A stretch of 7,132 bases of DNA. Origin: Candidatus Kariarchaeota archaeon. GTDB lineage: Archaea; Asgardarchaeota; Heimdallarchaeia; Heimdallarchaeales; Kariarchaeaceae. A model generated the notes under the pieces. That model worked only from the letters and a program-made list of their open reading frames with translations. It did not search any database and was not told the origin of the DNA. Positions 1 through 6,342 of the stretch are shown piece after piece (position 1 is the first letter of the stretch; each line of letters starts with the position of its first letter). The stretch lies in contig JAEOUB010000594.1 in the NCBI GenBank assembly GCA_016839545.1, positions 1-7,132 of the forward strand. Direction: 5' to 3'. Both the position numbers and the translations under genes were made by a program.

Positions 1-69
1 ATAGATAGACCACAGGAAGGGCAATTCTCCTTGGTGAAATTCTCCGGGAGAAGAGAGCCACATGAATGA
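1..69 (+). CDS. possible 3' end of an upstream gene (partial)
   Basis: Frame 1 is open from the window edge for 22 codons and ends with TGA at 67-69; the other two plus frames hit stops within the first eight bases. The readable tail ends in ...GRREPHE. It has the mixed polar composition of a protein C-terminus, but it is too short to assign to a family. One minus-strand frame is also open across this stretch, so coding here is only a possibility. Confidence 0.25.
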   Translation: MDRPQEGQFSLVKFSGRREPHE

Positions 70-212
70 CAGCTGCGGAATTTGGACACATTCACTGAGT
101 CTTGAAATGTTATTAGAATGCTTTGAGAATGGTATAGTGGGGTGTTAAGGCTCAAGGAGAAGAGACTGTTTTCAATACCAATGGATATGTATCACCTCAC
201 AATATTCAGGGT
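70..212. other. intergenic leader region before the 92-residue gene
   Basis: No supportable gene lies here. The stretch holds the candidate promoter of the following gene near its right end. I see no tRNA-like arms, no strong hairpin and no long T-run that would mark a terminator for the possible upstream gene. Confidence 0.4.
184..192 (+). promoter_or_regulatory. candidate TATA box for the 92-residue gene
   Basis: The sequence GATATGTAT is centred about 25 bases before the ATG at 213, which is the archaeal spacing for a leaderless transcript. The match to a TATA box is only moderate, and the bases upstream (ACCAAT) are a weak BRE. No Shine-Dalgarno sequence at useful spacing precedes the ATG. 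Confidence 0.4.
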
Positions 213-491
213 ATGAGCTTTGCTGACGAACTCAAGGAGCTTCTCCCTGAAACGGAAGGTTTCCCTACTGGTGATGGTGTCAAATTGATTAGAGGGAAGA
301 CATTGACCAAGACCCCTCAATGGTTGAAAGCCATTCTCCTGGTTGATACCGGTGGAAAAGAGCAGATCAGACTCTATGGATGGCAACTTATCAAAGGCGA
401 GTACAAGGTAAGGCAGAAATTCAATATCTCACATGGATATTCTGCAGAAGTTGCCGAGATCCTGATGGCATTCTACACTGCCAATGCCTAG
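213..491 (+). CDS. small protein of unknown function (92 aa)
   Basis: I do not recognise a family. The protein is soluble, with no signal peptide, membrane segment or cysteine. An acidic, probably helical N-terminus (residues 2-12, FADELKELLPE) is followed by a middle part likely to form beta strands (about 37-47, KAILLVDTGG; 51-57, QIRLYGW; 63-72, EYKVRQKFNI). The C-terminal helix runs from about 77 to 90 (SAEVAEILMAFYTA). The two tryptophans are W37 and W57. The ATG start lies one promoter distance below a TATA-like sequence, supporting a leaderless mRNA. The gene stands alone on its strand and converges with the membrane-protein gene to its right, sharing the bases of the stop codon. Coding is supported by the clean start, the plausible amino-acid composition and the tight fit against the neighbour. 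Its role is unknown. Confidence 0.7.
   Translation: MSFADELKELLPETEGFPTGDGVKLIRGKTLTKTPQWLKAILLVDTGGKEQIRLYGWQLIKGEYKVRQKFNISHGYSAEVAEILMAFYTANA
488..491. other. palindromic CTAG serving as stop codon on both strands
   Basis: The plus-strand gene ends with TAG at 489-491 and the minus-strand gene ends with TAG read from 490-488. Both stops are contained in one palindromic tetranucleotide, CTAG. The two convergent genes therefore overlap by four bases and have no space between them for a terminator. Confidence 0.85.
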
Positions 492-1081
492 AACAACAAA
501 GTACCGAGATAGACGAGATAGAAACCAGGGAGCTGCACAACGTGAAACAGATCATTATGATTGAAGTGCTTGTGGAGAGTAAAACCACTTGCCTGGATGC
601 CTGAGGCCAAAAAGGTAACAAGAATACCAGAAATGATCCAGATACTGCTGGGATCTCCAAATTGCACTAATGAGTACACTTTGAAAAAGAGGCCCAATAT
701 CATGAAAGTTGCGTAATTGATGATGACATATCTAAACTCGGTATGAGACCACATCCACCAGATATACACCAGAATCTGGAGTGATCCGACAGTAATGAAC
801 AGGGATCGGATGAAGGATGAAGGTAAACTGGAAAGAAGCAAGCCAAGGAAGAGCAGGAAAGCTGCCAGCCCAATAGTATAGGTGGTCACCTTCCAGATAC
901 GATCATTCCAATCAGGACCCAGCGGGATTTTGAATCCATGACTGGTACCACCCAGAAATGCACCAATACCAGTCAGAAAAAACGATAGCACAACAAAGAG
1001 CGATGCACCATCTGTAGGAAGCATGAGTATAGCCAGTACGACTACCAGGATGGTAATCAGGTAATCTGTGATCATGGTCAT
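488..1081 (-). CDS. seven-helix integral membrane protein, possible DUF6962/ceramidase-like
   Basis: This hydrophobic protein is 197 residues from the chosen ATG at 1081. An in-frame GTG at 1099 would add six residues, and another ATG lies at 1075. No Shine-Dalgarno sequence decides between them. Counted from the GTG, about seven membrane segments can be drawn: 12-27, 32-50, 69-90, 98-116, 122-145, 152-170 and 184-202. Two polar motifs stand out: GGTSHGF at the end of helix 2 (His54) and HKHFNHNDLFH leading into helix 7 (His181, Asn182, Asp183, His186). From memory this pattern resembles the DUF6962 membrane family. It is also reminiscent of the His/Asp metal sites of CREST-type seven-helix hydrolases such as alkaline ceramidase, although the exact CREST S-x3-H and H-x3-H spacings are not present. 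It follows the hydrolase gene on the same strand after a gap of 52 bases (34 to the GTG), so co-transcription is plausible. Substrate unknown. Confidence 0.75.
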   Translation of the reverse strand: MTMITDYLITILVVVLAILMLPTDGASLFVVLSFFLTGIGAFLGGTSHGFKIPLGPDWNDRIWKVTTYTIGLAAFLLFLGLLLSSLPSSFIRSLFITVGSLQILVYIWWMWSHTEFRYVIINYATFMILGLFFKVYSLVQFGDPSSIWIISGILVTFLASGIQASGFTLHKHFNHNDLFHVVQLPGFYLVYLGTLLF

Positions 1082-1133
1082 AGGTTCCGTGATTTCCACA
1101 GGATAAGGACCCGGTATGACTTGATAAGACTAT

Positions 1134-2711
1134 CTACGCATTGAAGGATAGTGTCATTGCCAGCATCCAGTTGATCAATCCTGAGACTATCACTGCCTGA
1201 GCGAATGCAGAGATCCTGGAAGATCGCATCAACATGGTCAGCAGTGAGATCACAACCATCACAGGAAGAAATCCGACGACAAAAAATGCCAGAAATCCTA
1301 CAATACCAGGGAGTAGAGTGACCTGAAAGACAATTATGGGTACATAATGAATTAGCAGAAAGATGACAAAGGGCCAGATCCTGCAGAGTGCCTCAACTAC
1401 AAAGGTTCTTGGTGAAGACTCCTGCCCTCTCATCGCGGTGATCTCCATGGTGAAGAAGATGGTTCCTGGGATGTAGAGAGTCAGAAAGAGTAGTAATCTC
1501 CTGAGATTTAGTGCACCCAGAAACGGAATGACATAGCGAAAATCCCATGTGAAGAACATGAGAAGAACCTGAACGAGTCCTATGAAAGCAAATAGAATTA
1601 TGTGGGCAATCAGCCATTCCCGGGAGGGTATGAATGCAGACCTGATGTCCTTTGAGCGTCTCGCAAAGAGCACAAAGCCGAGTGCATACCATACCAGGAA
1701 GATGAATTGAAAGCCAAAGATGACCCCAAAAGGAAGGCCAACCATGAAAGCCAGGAACATGGATAGTCCATGACCCAAGGGTCTGAAATCGCCATCCTCC
1801 TCGGTATTTCCTCTCAGGATCATGAATGTGGCAGGAATGAGCAGAAGCAGGAAGAAACCTGCAAGGTATGAGAGAATTTGATCCAGTACAAACTGAAATC
1901 CATTAACCTGAAGCAAGGGATCACTCTCCTGCAGTGTAGAGTCAACCATCGATAACAGTAACCATTGGATGGACCGTTCCACGAGACCAGGATTGATAAT
2001 TTCAAGCAAGTGGTCAGTCCCTGTCACCAATAATTCACGTGCAGTACCATCTGAGAAAGAACCATACAGAGTATTGATCTCTGCAGTTTCATCAACGAGG
2101 GTATCAAAACTCTGGAGTGCATCATCCACGGTGAAGAGCTCATCATACTCACCGATACCCATGAACAGGTTTGCAGGGAAACTTGAATTGGCATTGTACT
2201 GATCCACATTTCCCAGTGAATTGCCCAGGAGAACAGTGGATTGAATATCACCTAGAAAAGCAGAAGTCGAGATTGCGGTACCGGCACCCATGGAGTGACC
2301 TAGCAGACCAATACGACCGGGATCTACTCCCGGTAGAGATCGGAGGTAGTTGACGACCTCAACACCATCATCTCGTAGACTAGTATTGCCATCTTCTCGT
2401 AGATTGCCACTGGATAGCCCATGTCCCTGTTGATCTACAGTTATTACTACAAATCCTTTGCGTGCAATTCCCTCGGTAAACGGCCGCATCATCTCCTTGG
2501 AAGCAGTGAAACCATGAAATACAGCTACGCCTGGCAAATCACTAGTATCAGTGGTCCCTTCTGGATAGGAATGAAGAGCAGATAATACCCTACCATTGGC
2601 CTCGATTGTGATATCCTCCACCACAATCCCGTTCCCAGAACGGGCCTCGGTGATACCGATCAATAATCCTGAGATAACAATGAGTCCTATGATAAGATAA
2701 CCTGATTTCAT
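1134..2711 (-). CDS. alpha/beta hydrolase with C-terminal multi-spanning membrane domain
   Basis: The 525-residue protein has three parts. Residues 5-20 form a signal sequence or membrane anchor. Residues about 30-255 are a serine-hydrolase alpha/beta fold. The oxyanion-region motif is HGF at 66-68, DQQGHG lies at 93-98, and the nucleophile elbow GHSMG at 138-142 places the catalytic Ser at 140. The likely acid is Asp190 in GEYD, and the likely base is His234 in GTDH. All three triad residues appear present. Residues about 276-525 contain roughly eight hydrophobic helices with short loops. If the anchor is inserted in the usual way, the hydrolase domain faces outside the cell. The family includes esterases, lipases and peptidases; the substrate cannot be read from the sequence, though a membrane-linked or lipid ester is a reasonable guess. 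A TATA-like box 26 bases upstream supports the ATG as a leaderless start. The small seven-helix protein gene follows closely downstream. Confidence 0.88.
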   Translation of the reverse strand: MKSGYLIIGLIVISGLLIGITEARSGNGIVVEDITIEANGRVLSALHSYPEGTTDTSDLPGVAVFHGFTASKEMMRPFTEGIARKGFVVITVDQQGHGLSSGNLREDGNTSLRDDGVEVVNYLRSLPGVDPGRIGLLGHSMGAGTAISTSAFLGDIQSTVLLGNSLGNVDQYNANSSFPANLFMGIGEYDELFTVDDALQSFDTLVDETAEINTLYGSFSDGTARELLVTGTDHLLEIINPGLVERSIQWLLLSMVDSTLQESDPLLQVNGFQFVLDQILSYLAGFFLLLLIPATFMILRGNTEEDGDFRPLGHGLSMFLAFMVGLPFGVIFGFQFIFLVWYALGFVLFARRSKDIRSAFIPSREWLIAHIILFAFIGLVQVLLMFFTWDFRYVIPFLGALNLRRLLLFLTLYIPGTIFFTMEITAMRGQESSPRTFVVEALCRIWPFVIFLLIHYVPIIVFQVTLLPGIVGFLAFFVVGFLPVMVVISLLTMLMRSSRISAFAQAVIVSGLINWMLAMTLSFNA

Positions 2712-2733
2712 GGCTGAGTGAATGAGATTCAGG

Positions 2734-2747
2734 TTTTAATTCTTCCC
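2734..2747 (-). promoter_or_regulatory. TATA box and BRE of the hydrolase gene
   Basis: Read on the minus strand, GGGAAG (BRE-like, 2747-2742) is followed by AATTAAAA (2741-2734). The box centre lies about 26 bases before the ATG at 2711, so transcription should begin at or next to the start codon. This is a good archaeal promoter match. Confidence 0.6.
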
Positions 2748-2794
2748 AAACAGGTGAAATCAATTGGTAGACAAAACTTGTTGAGGTCAAGTAA

Positions 2795-2806
2795 AAGCGT
2801 TATATT
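2795..2806 (+). promoter_or_regulatory. TATA box and BRE of the dehydrogenase/reductase gene
   Basis: AAGCG (BRE-like) precedes TTATATT at 2800-2806. The box centre is 25 bases before the ATG at 2828 but only 10 bases before the ATG at 2813. The promoter therefore argues for the downstream start and a leaderless mRNA. Confidence 0.6.
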
Positions 2807-2827
2807 GTACTGATGGGAAGTTTGTCC

Positions 2828-3805
2828 ATGGTCGTCCTGCTGACAGGTGCTACAGGGTTTCTCGGGAAACATATCATGCATGAACTTGCTGAATTTGATC
2901 TGAGAATTATCTCCCGAACTGCAAAAATAGAGGGCGTAGAGGTAGTCAATGCGGATATCACCAAAGGAGTGCCATCAGATGCTTTCGAAGATGTTGAGGC
3001 AGTGATACACACTGCAGCAAAAGTGGACAACTGGCCTCTTGACCTGTATGCTGGGTATTACCAGACTAATGTTGAGGCGACAGAGAACCTGGTCAAACAG
3101 GCACTGGCATTTGATATTGACAGGATCATCTATACCTCAAGCTATTTTGCCCTGGGATCCACAGGTGAGCTGGTTGCAGATGAGAACTGGGACAATCCAG
3201 ACGATTTCCATCATCCCTACACCAAATCGAAATACCTTGCAGGTAAGCGGATTGACCCCCTTATGGAACGGTATCCAGATAGGATCACACAACTCCTTCC
3301 AACAGTAGGGCTGGGAGCAGGAATTGATAATGTGGTCATCCATACACTGATTGATTACATCAATGGCAGGCTACCTGGGATCCCAGGAGGAGGCAATACG
3401 AGCATGAATTTTGTTGATGCTCGTGATGTTGCCATAGCCCATCGACTGGCACTTGATGGACCGACAGGTAAATACATTATAGGAGCACATAATCGAACCT
3501 TGGCAGAGTTCATGGGCATGTTTGCAGAGAGACTGGATATTGCACCGCCCAGATCACTTCCTTTCTGGATGGCCAAAGTCTATGCGAAAATGCTTCACCT
3601 GACCCGGTCACCACGGCTGACCACAGCAGATATCGCAGTATCTCAGAGAAATTGGCAGTACCATTCCGATAAGGCAAAGGCACTGGGGTATCATCCAAGA
3701 GGATTAGACGAGCTGGTGGAGACACTTCTGAAAACTATGGTGGATGAGAAGAAATTGAGTACAAAAGGGATGAAGCGAGTGGAAACCTATCTTTCTAGAT
3801 CATAG
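2828..3805 (+). CDS. extended SDR, NAD(P)-dependent epimerase/dehydratase or DFR-like reductase
   Basis: From the chosen start the protein has 325 residues, the usual size for the extended short-chain dehydrogenase/reductase family. An in-frame ATG at 2813 would add MGSLS. The chosen start gives MVVLLTGATGFLGKH, with the Rossmann glycine motif TGATGFLG almost at the N-terminus as is typical, and it matches the TATA spacing. Numbered from 2813, the glycine motif is at 11-18, HTAAK at 66-70, the active-site serine lies in YTSS (107-110), and the catalytic YTKSK places Tyr136 and Lys140. The C-terminal stretch NFVDARDVAIAH (199-210) and the following YIIGAHNRTLAEF resemble dihydroflavonol-reductase-like and HpnA-type sugar-epimerase relatives. 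An Arg after the second strand (ISRT, Arg35) may favour NADP. The substrate is not known; a nucleotide sugar or a small carbonyl compound are both possible. The gene shares a divergent promoter region with the hydrolase gene and overlaps the fumarase gene tail to tail. Confidence 0.9.
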   Translation: MVVLLTGATGFLGKHIMHELAEFDLRIISRTAKIEGVEVVNADITKGVPSDAFEDVEAVIHTAAKVDNWPLDLYAGYYQTNVEATENLVKQALAFDIDRIIYTSSYFALGSTGELVADENWDNPDDFHHPYTKSKYLAGKRIDPLMERYPDRITQLLPTVGLGAGIDNVVIHTLIDYINGRLPGIPGGGNTSMNFVDARDVAIAHRLALDGPTGKYIIGAHNRTLAEFMGMFAERLDIAPPRSLPFWMAKVYAKMLHLTRSPRLTTADIAVSQRNWQYHSDKAKALGYHPRGLDELVETLLKTMVDEKKLSTKGMKRVETYLSRS

Positions 3806-5177
3806 ATGAGAGGTCAAGTGCCTCATCAATCTTATCCTTGGGAATATAATCACTAGCTTCCAAGATCTCTCTGATAGTTTTACCCTCTTTGAATGCGGTT
3901 TTTGCAATGGTGGCAGCGGTATCATAGCCCACATAAGGTGTCAGTGCTGTTGCCAGCATGAGTGACTGCTCTACAAGAGTGGCAATCCTGCCCTCGTTGG
4001 CCTTCAGACCATCGAGTGCCTTCTCTGAGAAGGAGACCATGCCGTTAGACAATATTGTGATTGACTCCAGCACATTGGAAATCATCATGGGTTTCATCAA
4101 GTTAAGCTCAAGATAGCTCCACTGACCTCCTGAGGCCACTGCAGCATCATTACCGATGACCTGTGCACCGACCTGAACAAGCATCTCGTTCTGGGTGGGA
4201 TTAATCTTCCCAGGCATGATTGACGATCCAGGTTCATTTGCGGGTAGCTCCAGTTCTCCAAGACCACAACGTGGCCCAGATGCCAGCCAGCGGATGTCAT
4301 TGGCGATTTTCATTACAGAAAGTGCCAGAGTACGTAGAGCACCAGAAACAGATACGATGGCATCCTTGGCACCGATCAGTGCGAATTTGTTGCCATCAGA
4401 CCGGAAGGCAATATTGAGACGCTCCGACAGGATCTGGCAGACCCGCTCAGATAGCTGTGGATGGGCATTTAACCCTGTACCAACAGCAGTTCCACCAATT
4501 GCAAGCTGATGGAGTTGCTTCGAAGTACTGACAATATGCTCACGAGCGGCTTGAAGTTGAAAGACATAGCCAGAGAATTCCTGACCCAGTGTGAGTGGAA
4601 CTGCATCCTGGAGATGAGTGCGTCCTATCTTGATGATGGAGGAGAATTCCAGCTCTTTTCTTTTGAGAGATGCAATCATAGTGTCCAGTGCAGGAAGCAG
4701 CTTGGAATGGATCTCGGTAAGTGCAGAGACATGCATGGATGTGGGAATGGTATCATTGGATGACTGCCCCTTGTTGACATGATCGTTGGGGTGAACTGGC
4801 TTTTTGGATCCAACCTCGCCTCCCATAATCTGTATAGCACGGTTGGACAGTACCTCATTTACATTCATATTGGTCTGAGTGCCACTCCCGGTCTGGAAGA
4901 TATCCAGTGGGAACATGTCCAGCCACTGACCACCCACAACCTCGTCAGCGGCTTGCACAATGGCATCAGCAACTGGGCCATCAAGTACACCAAATTCCTT
5001 GTTTGCCAGAGCACAGGCTCTCTTGAGCTCTACGTGTGCCTTGATAAATGCGGCGGGAAACTTGCGGGATGATATCTGGAAATTCTGCTTTGACCGCTCT
5101 GTCTGAGCCCCCCACATATCAGTGGTGGCGACCTCAACAGGTCCGATGGAATCGGTTTCAGTTCGATACTCTGTCAT
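3795..5177 (-). CDS. fumC: fumarate hydratase, class II
   Basis: This cytosolic enzyme interconverts fumarate and (S)-malate in the citric-acid cycle. The protein has 460 residues, the normal length for homotetrameric, iron-independent class II fumarase. Family motifs occur in order: GSGTQTNMNVNE (97-108), HPNDHVNKGQSSND (129-142), GRTHLQDA (185-192) and the signature GSSIMPGKINP (317-327). Known E. coli FumC active-site residues fall at identical numbers here: Ser98, Thr100, Ser139, Ser140, Asn141, Thr187, the base His188, the S-loop Ser318, Lys324 and Asn326. The form MPGKINPTQNE after the signature fits fumarase better than aspartase, which usually has MPAKVNP. The gene has its own promoter with a TATA box 27 bases upstream. 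Its last 11 bases overlap the end of the convergent dehydrogenase gene. The neighbours are not citric-acid-cycle genes. Confidence 0.97.
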   Translation of the reverse strand: MTEYRTETDSIGPVEVATTDMWGAQTERSKQNFQISSRKFPAAFIKAHVELKRACALANKEFGVLDGPVADAIVQAADEVVGGQWLDMFPLDIFQTGSGTQTNMNVNEVLSNRAIQIMGGEVGSKKPVHPNDHVNKGQSSNDTIPTSMHVSALTEIHSKLLPALDTMIASLKRKELEFSSIIKIGRTHLQDAVPLTLGQEFSGYVFQLQAAREHIVSTSKQLHQLAIGGTAVGTGLNAHPQLSERVCQILSERLNIAFRSDGNKFALIGAKDAIVSVSGALRTLALSVMKIANDIRWLASGPRCGLGELELPANEPGSSIMPGKINPTQNEMLVQVGAQVIGNDAAVASGGQWSYLELNLMKPMMISNVLESITILSNGMVSFSEKALDGLKANEGRIATLVEQSLMLATALTPYVGYDTAATIAKTAFKEGKTIREILEASDYIPKDKIDEALDLSSMI

Positions 5178-5199
5178 TAGTGTCTACCTTGGCAATCCC

Positions 5200-5208
5200 A
5201 ATATAAAG
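5200..5208 (-). promoter_or_regulatory. TATA box of the fumarase gene
   Basis: On the minus strand the box reads CTTTATATT, a strong archaeal TATA match. Its centre is 27 bases before the ATG at 5177. No Shine-Dalgarno sequence at useful spacing precedes the ATG (GTAGACACTA), so a leaderless transcript is likely. Confidence 0.65.
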
Positions 5209-5300
5209 AAGATGACTTCTTCTAGCTCATCATCAGGGTAGAGGAAAAATCTTAAGCATTTGTATCACCAGCCCATTTGATCTGAGATGATCTCCGCGAT

Positions 5301-5316
5301 ACCAAGCTTTTTTGTA
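5301..5316 (+). promoter_or_regulatory. candidate BRE and T-rich TATA-like box of the GNAT gene
   Basis: ACCAAG (BRE-like) leads into a run of six T then GTA at 5308-5316, centred about 28 bases before the ATG at 5340. The box is T-rich rather than a textbook TATA, but its position fits a leaderless start. The bases just before the ATG (AGAATAGT) are not a ribosome binding site. Confidence 0.45.
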
Positions 5317-5339
5317 GCAAAACACATCTATAGAATAGT

Positions 5340-6239
5340 ATGAAAAACCCGTTTGATATCCTGCAGGGTGATGAGCAATCCAAGGAGATGCTTATTGAGA
5401 TCCTGCATACCAAGGGAGAGAAACAGACGGGTCTCAAGGAATTCATTGCTGACCTTGAGGAGGCTGGAGATGCCAAGGGCAATTTCTGGGTGGCAGTCGA
5501 TACGGATGATAATCCCAGGGGAGCTCTGACAGTACGCTACCTGGAGGATGAGCAGATGTCCTACTTGCGATCCATCTGGACCCGAGTGTTGCGAACCGAG
5601 GACCAGTTTATTGCGTCCCGTGCCCTGCTTGATGCCTGGATGCGTGATACATCGTTTGATGTCAAGATCTACCAGGCAGACCTGCCGCTCTACTCGCCGA
5701 TGACAGAGAATATCCAGCGTGTGGGGTTCCGAAAGGAGAGGATTCTGATAGCCCATTACGATGTAGAGACGGATTGGGCGGATTCAGAACTGCCGCCAGG
5801 CTACCTCATGCGAGGAGTGGAAGAGGAGGAGATGCCGTGGATCTACCATAACCTGGTGGAACCTGATCTCGATCCCTCGTCACCCATCTACTTGACAGAA
5901 AAGGGCTTTCTATCATTCGTATCCCGAGTACCCAAAGAGGCTATGGAAAGCTGGGTAGTCGTTGAGAATGAAGAGGGGCACCGGGTGGGATTTGCCATAT
6001 CTTTTATCAACGCAGTTAGAGACAGAGATGGAGAGATCAGACAGGCAGTGATGTTTGGACCTCACTCTACCGAGGCCGAGGTACAGACCGCCATTATCAA
6101 GGAAATGATGACCTACTGGAAATCCAAAGGTATGGACGATCTGCGTATCGTACGTTCTGCAGAATTCTATCCCAGCGTGAAAAAAGCAATTGAGCCTGAG
6201 CTGGTCAGTTCAACCGTACGTTTCACTCTCAAGAAGTAA
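5340..6239 (+). CDS. tandem GNAT-fold protein, putative acetyltransferase
   Basis: The soluble, acidic protein of 299 residues appears to hold two copies of a GNAT (GCN5-related N-acetyltransferase) fold. In the first half, FWVAVDTDDNPRGALTVRYL (49-68) suggests strands 2-3 and SYLRSIWTRV (74-83) strand 4. A helix at about 88-102, FDVKIYQADL (106-115) as strand 5, and a helix ending in the GNAT-like QRVGFRKER (126-134) follow. The second half repeats this order: SWVVVENEEGHRVGFAISFI (204-223), RQAVMFGPH (234-242), a helix at 245-262, DLRIVRS (267-273) and FYPSVKKAIE (276-285). The classical acetyl-CoA pyrophosphate loop Q/R-x-x-G-x-G/A is not obvious in either half, so one or both may be inactive or divergent. 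Substrate unknown. The gene is divergent from fumarase and has its own promoter. It ends in TAA, unlike the other complete genes. Confidence 0.7.
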   Translation: MKNPFDILQGDEQSKEMLIEILHTKGEKQTGLKEFIADLEEAGDAKGNFWVAVDTDDNPRGALTVRYLEDEQMSYLRSIWTRVLRTEDQFIASRALLDAWMRDTSFDVKIYQADLPLYSPMTENIQRVGFRKERILIAHYDVETDWADSELPPGYLMRGVEEEEMPWIYHNLVEPDLDPSSPIYLTEKGFLSFVSRVPKEAMESWVVVENEEGHRVGFAISFINAVRDRDGEIRQAVMFGPHSTEAEVQTAIIKEMMTYWKSKGMDDLRIVRSAEFYPSVKKAIEPELVSSTVRFTLKK

Positions 6240-6342
6240 GGACATGATTTACTGCACCTGCCCAAAAATTATGTGTTTGTGTGTCGTATGCTATGCAAAT
6301 ATCGTCAAGGTTTTTATGTAATCACGTGTGAAATACTGTTGT
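6240..6342. other. intergenic region between the GNAT and permease genes
   Basis: No gene is seen. The left half has a T-rich, weakly terminator-like stretch (about 6270-6284, T-rich with interspersed G) that could end the GNAT transcript. The right half holds the permease promoter and a CACGTG palindrome at 6323-6328, between the box and the expected transcription start. Confidence 0.4.
6305..6320 (+). promoter_or_regulatory. TATA-like box and BRE of the permease gene
   Basis: CAAGG at 6306-6310 (BRE-like) precedes TTTTTATGTA at 6311-6320. The box centre is about 27 bases before the ATG at 6343, giving leaderless spacing and favouring that start over the in-frame ATG at 6352. Confidence 0.55.

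Noticed and set aside
40..52. Small hairpin TTCTC-CGG-GAGAA
   Set aside because: It has five-base arms, lies inside the possible upstream coding tail and is not followed by a T-run, so it is not supported as a terminator.
192..386. 64-codon open frame on the minus strand opposite the 92-residue gene
   Set aside because: The plus-strand gene has a better promoter and start and fits neatly against its neighbour. The minus frame has poor composition and no promoter.
3795..3797. TAG codons as possible pyrrolysine sites
   Set aside because: Fumarase ends at TAG at normal family length, and reading past it would run antisense through the dehydrogenase gene. The TAGs are best read as stops.
4195..4509. 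104-codon open frame on the plus strand inside the fumarase gene
   Set aside because: Fumarase is certain on the opposite strand; this frame is rich in Ser, Pro and Arg, and resembles no family.
5328..5756. 142-codon open frame on the minus strand
   Set aside because: It lies antisense to the first half of the GNAT gene, has no promoter, and reads as low-quality protein rich in His, Cys and Ile. It is a shadow of the coding strand.
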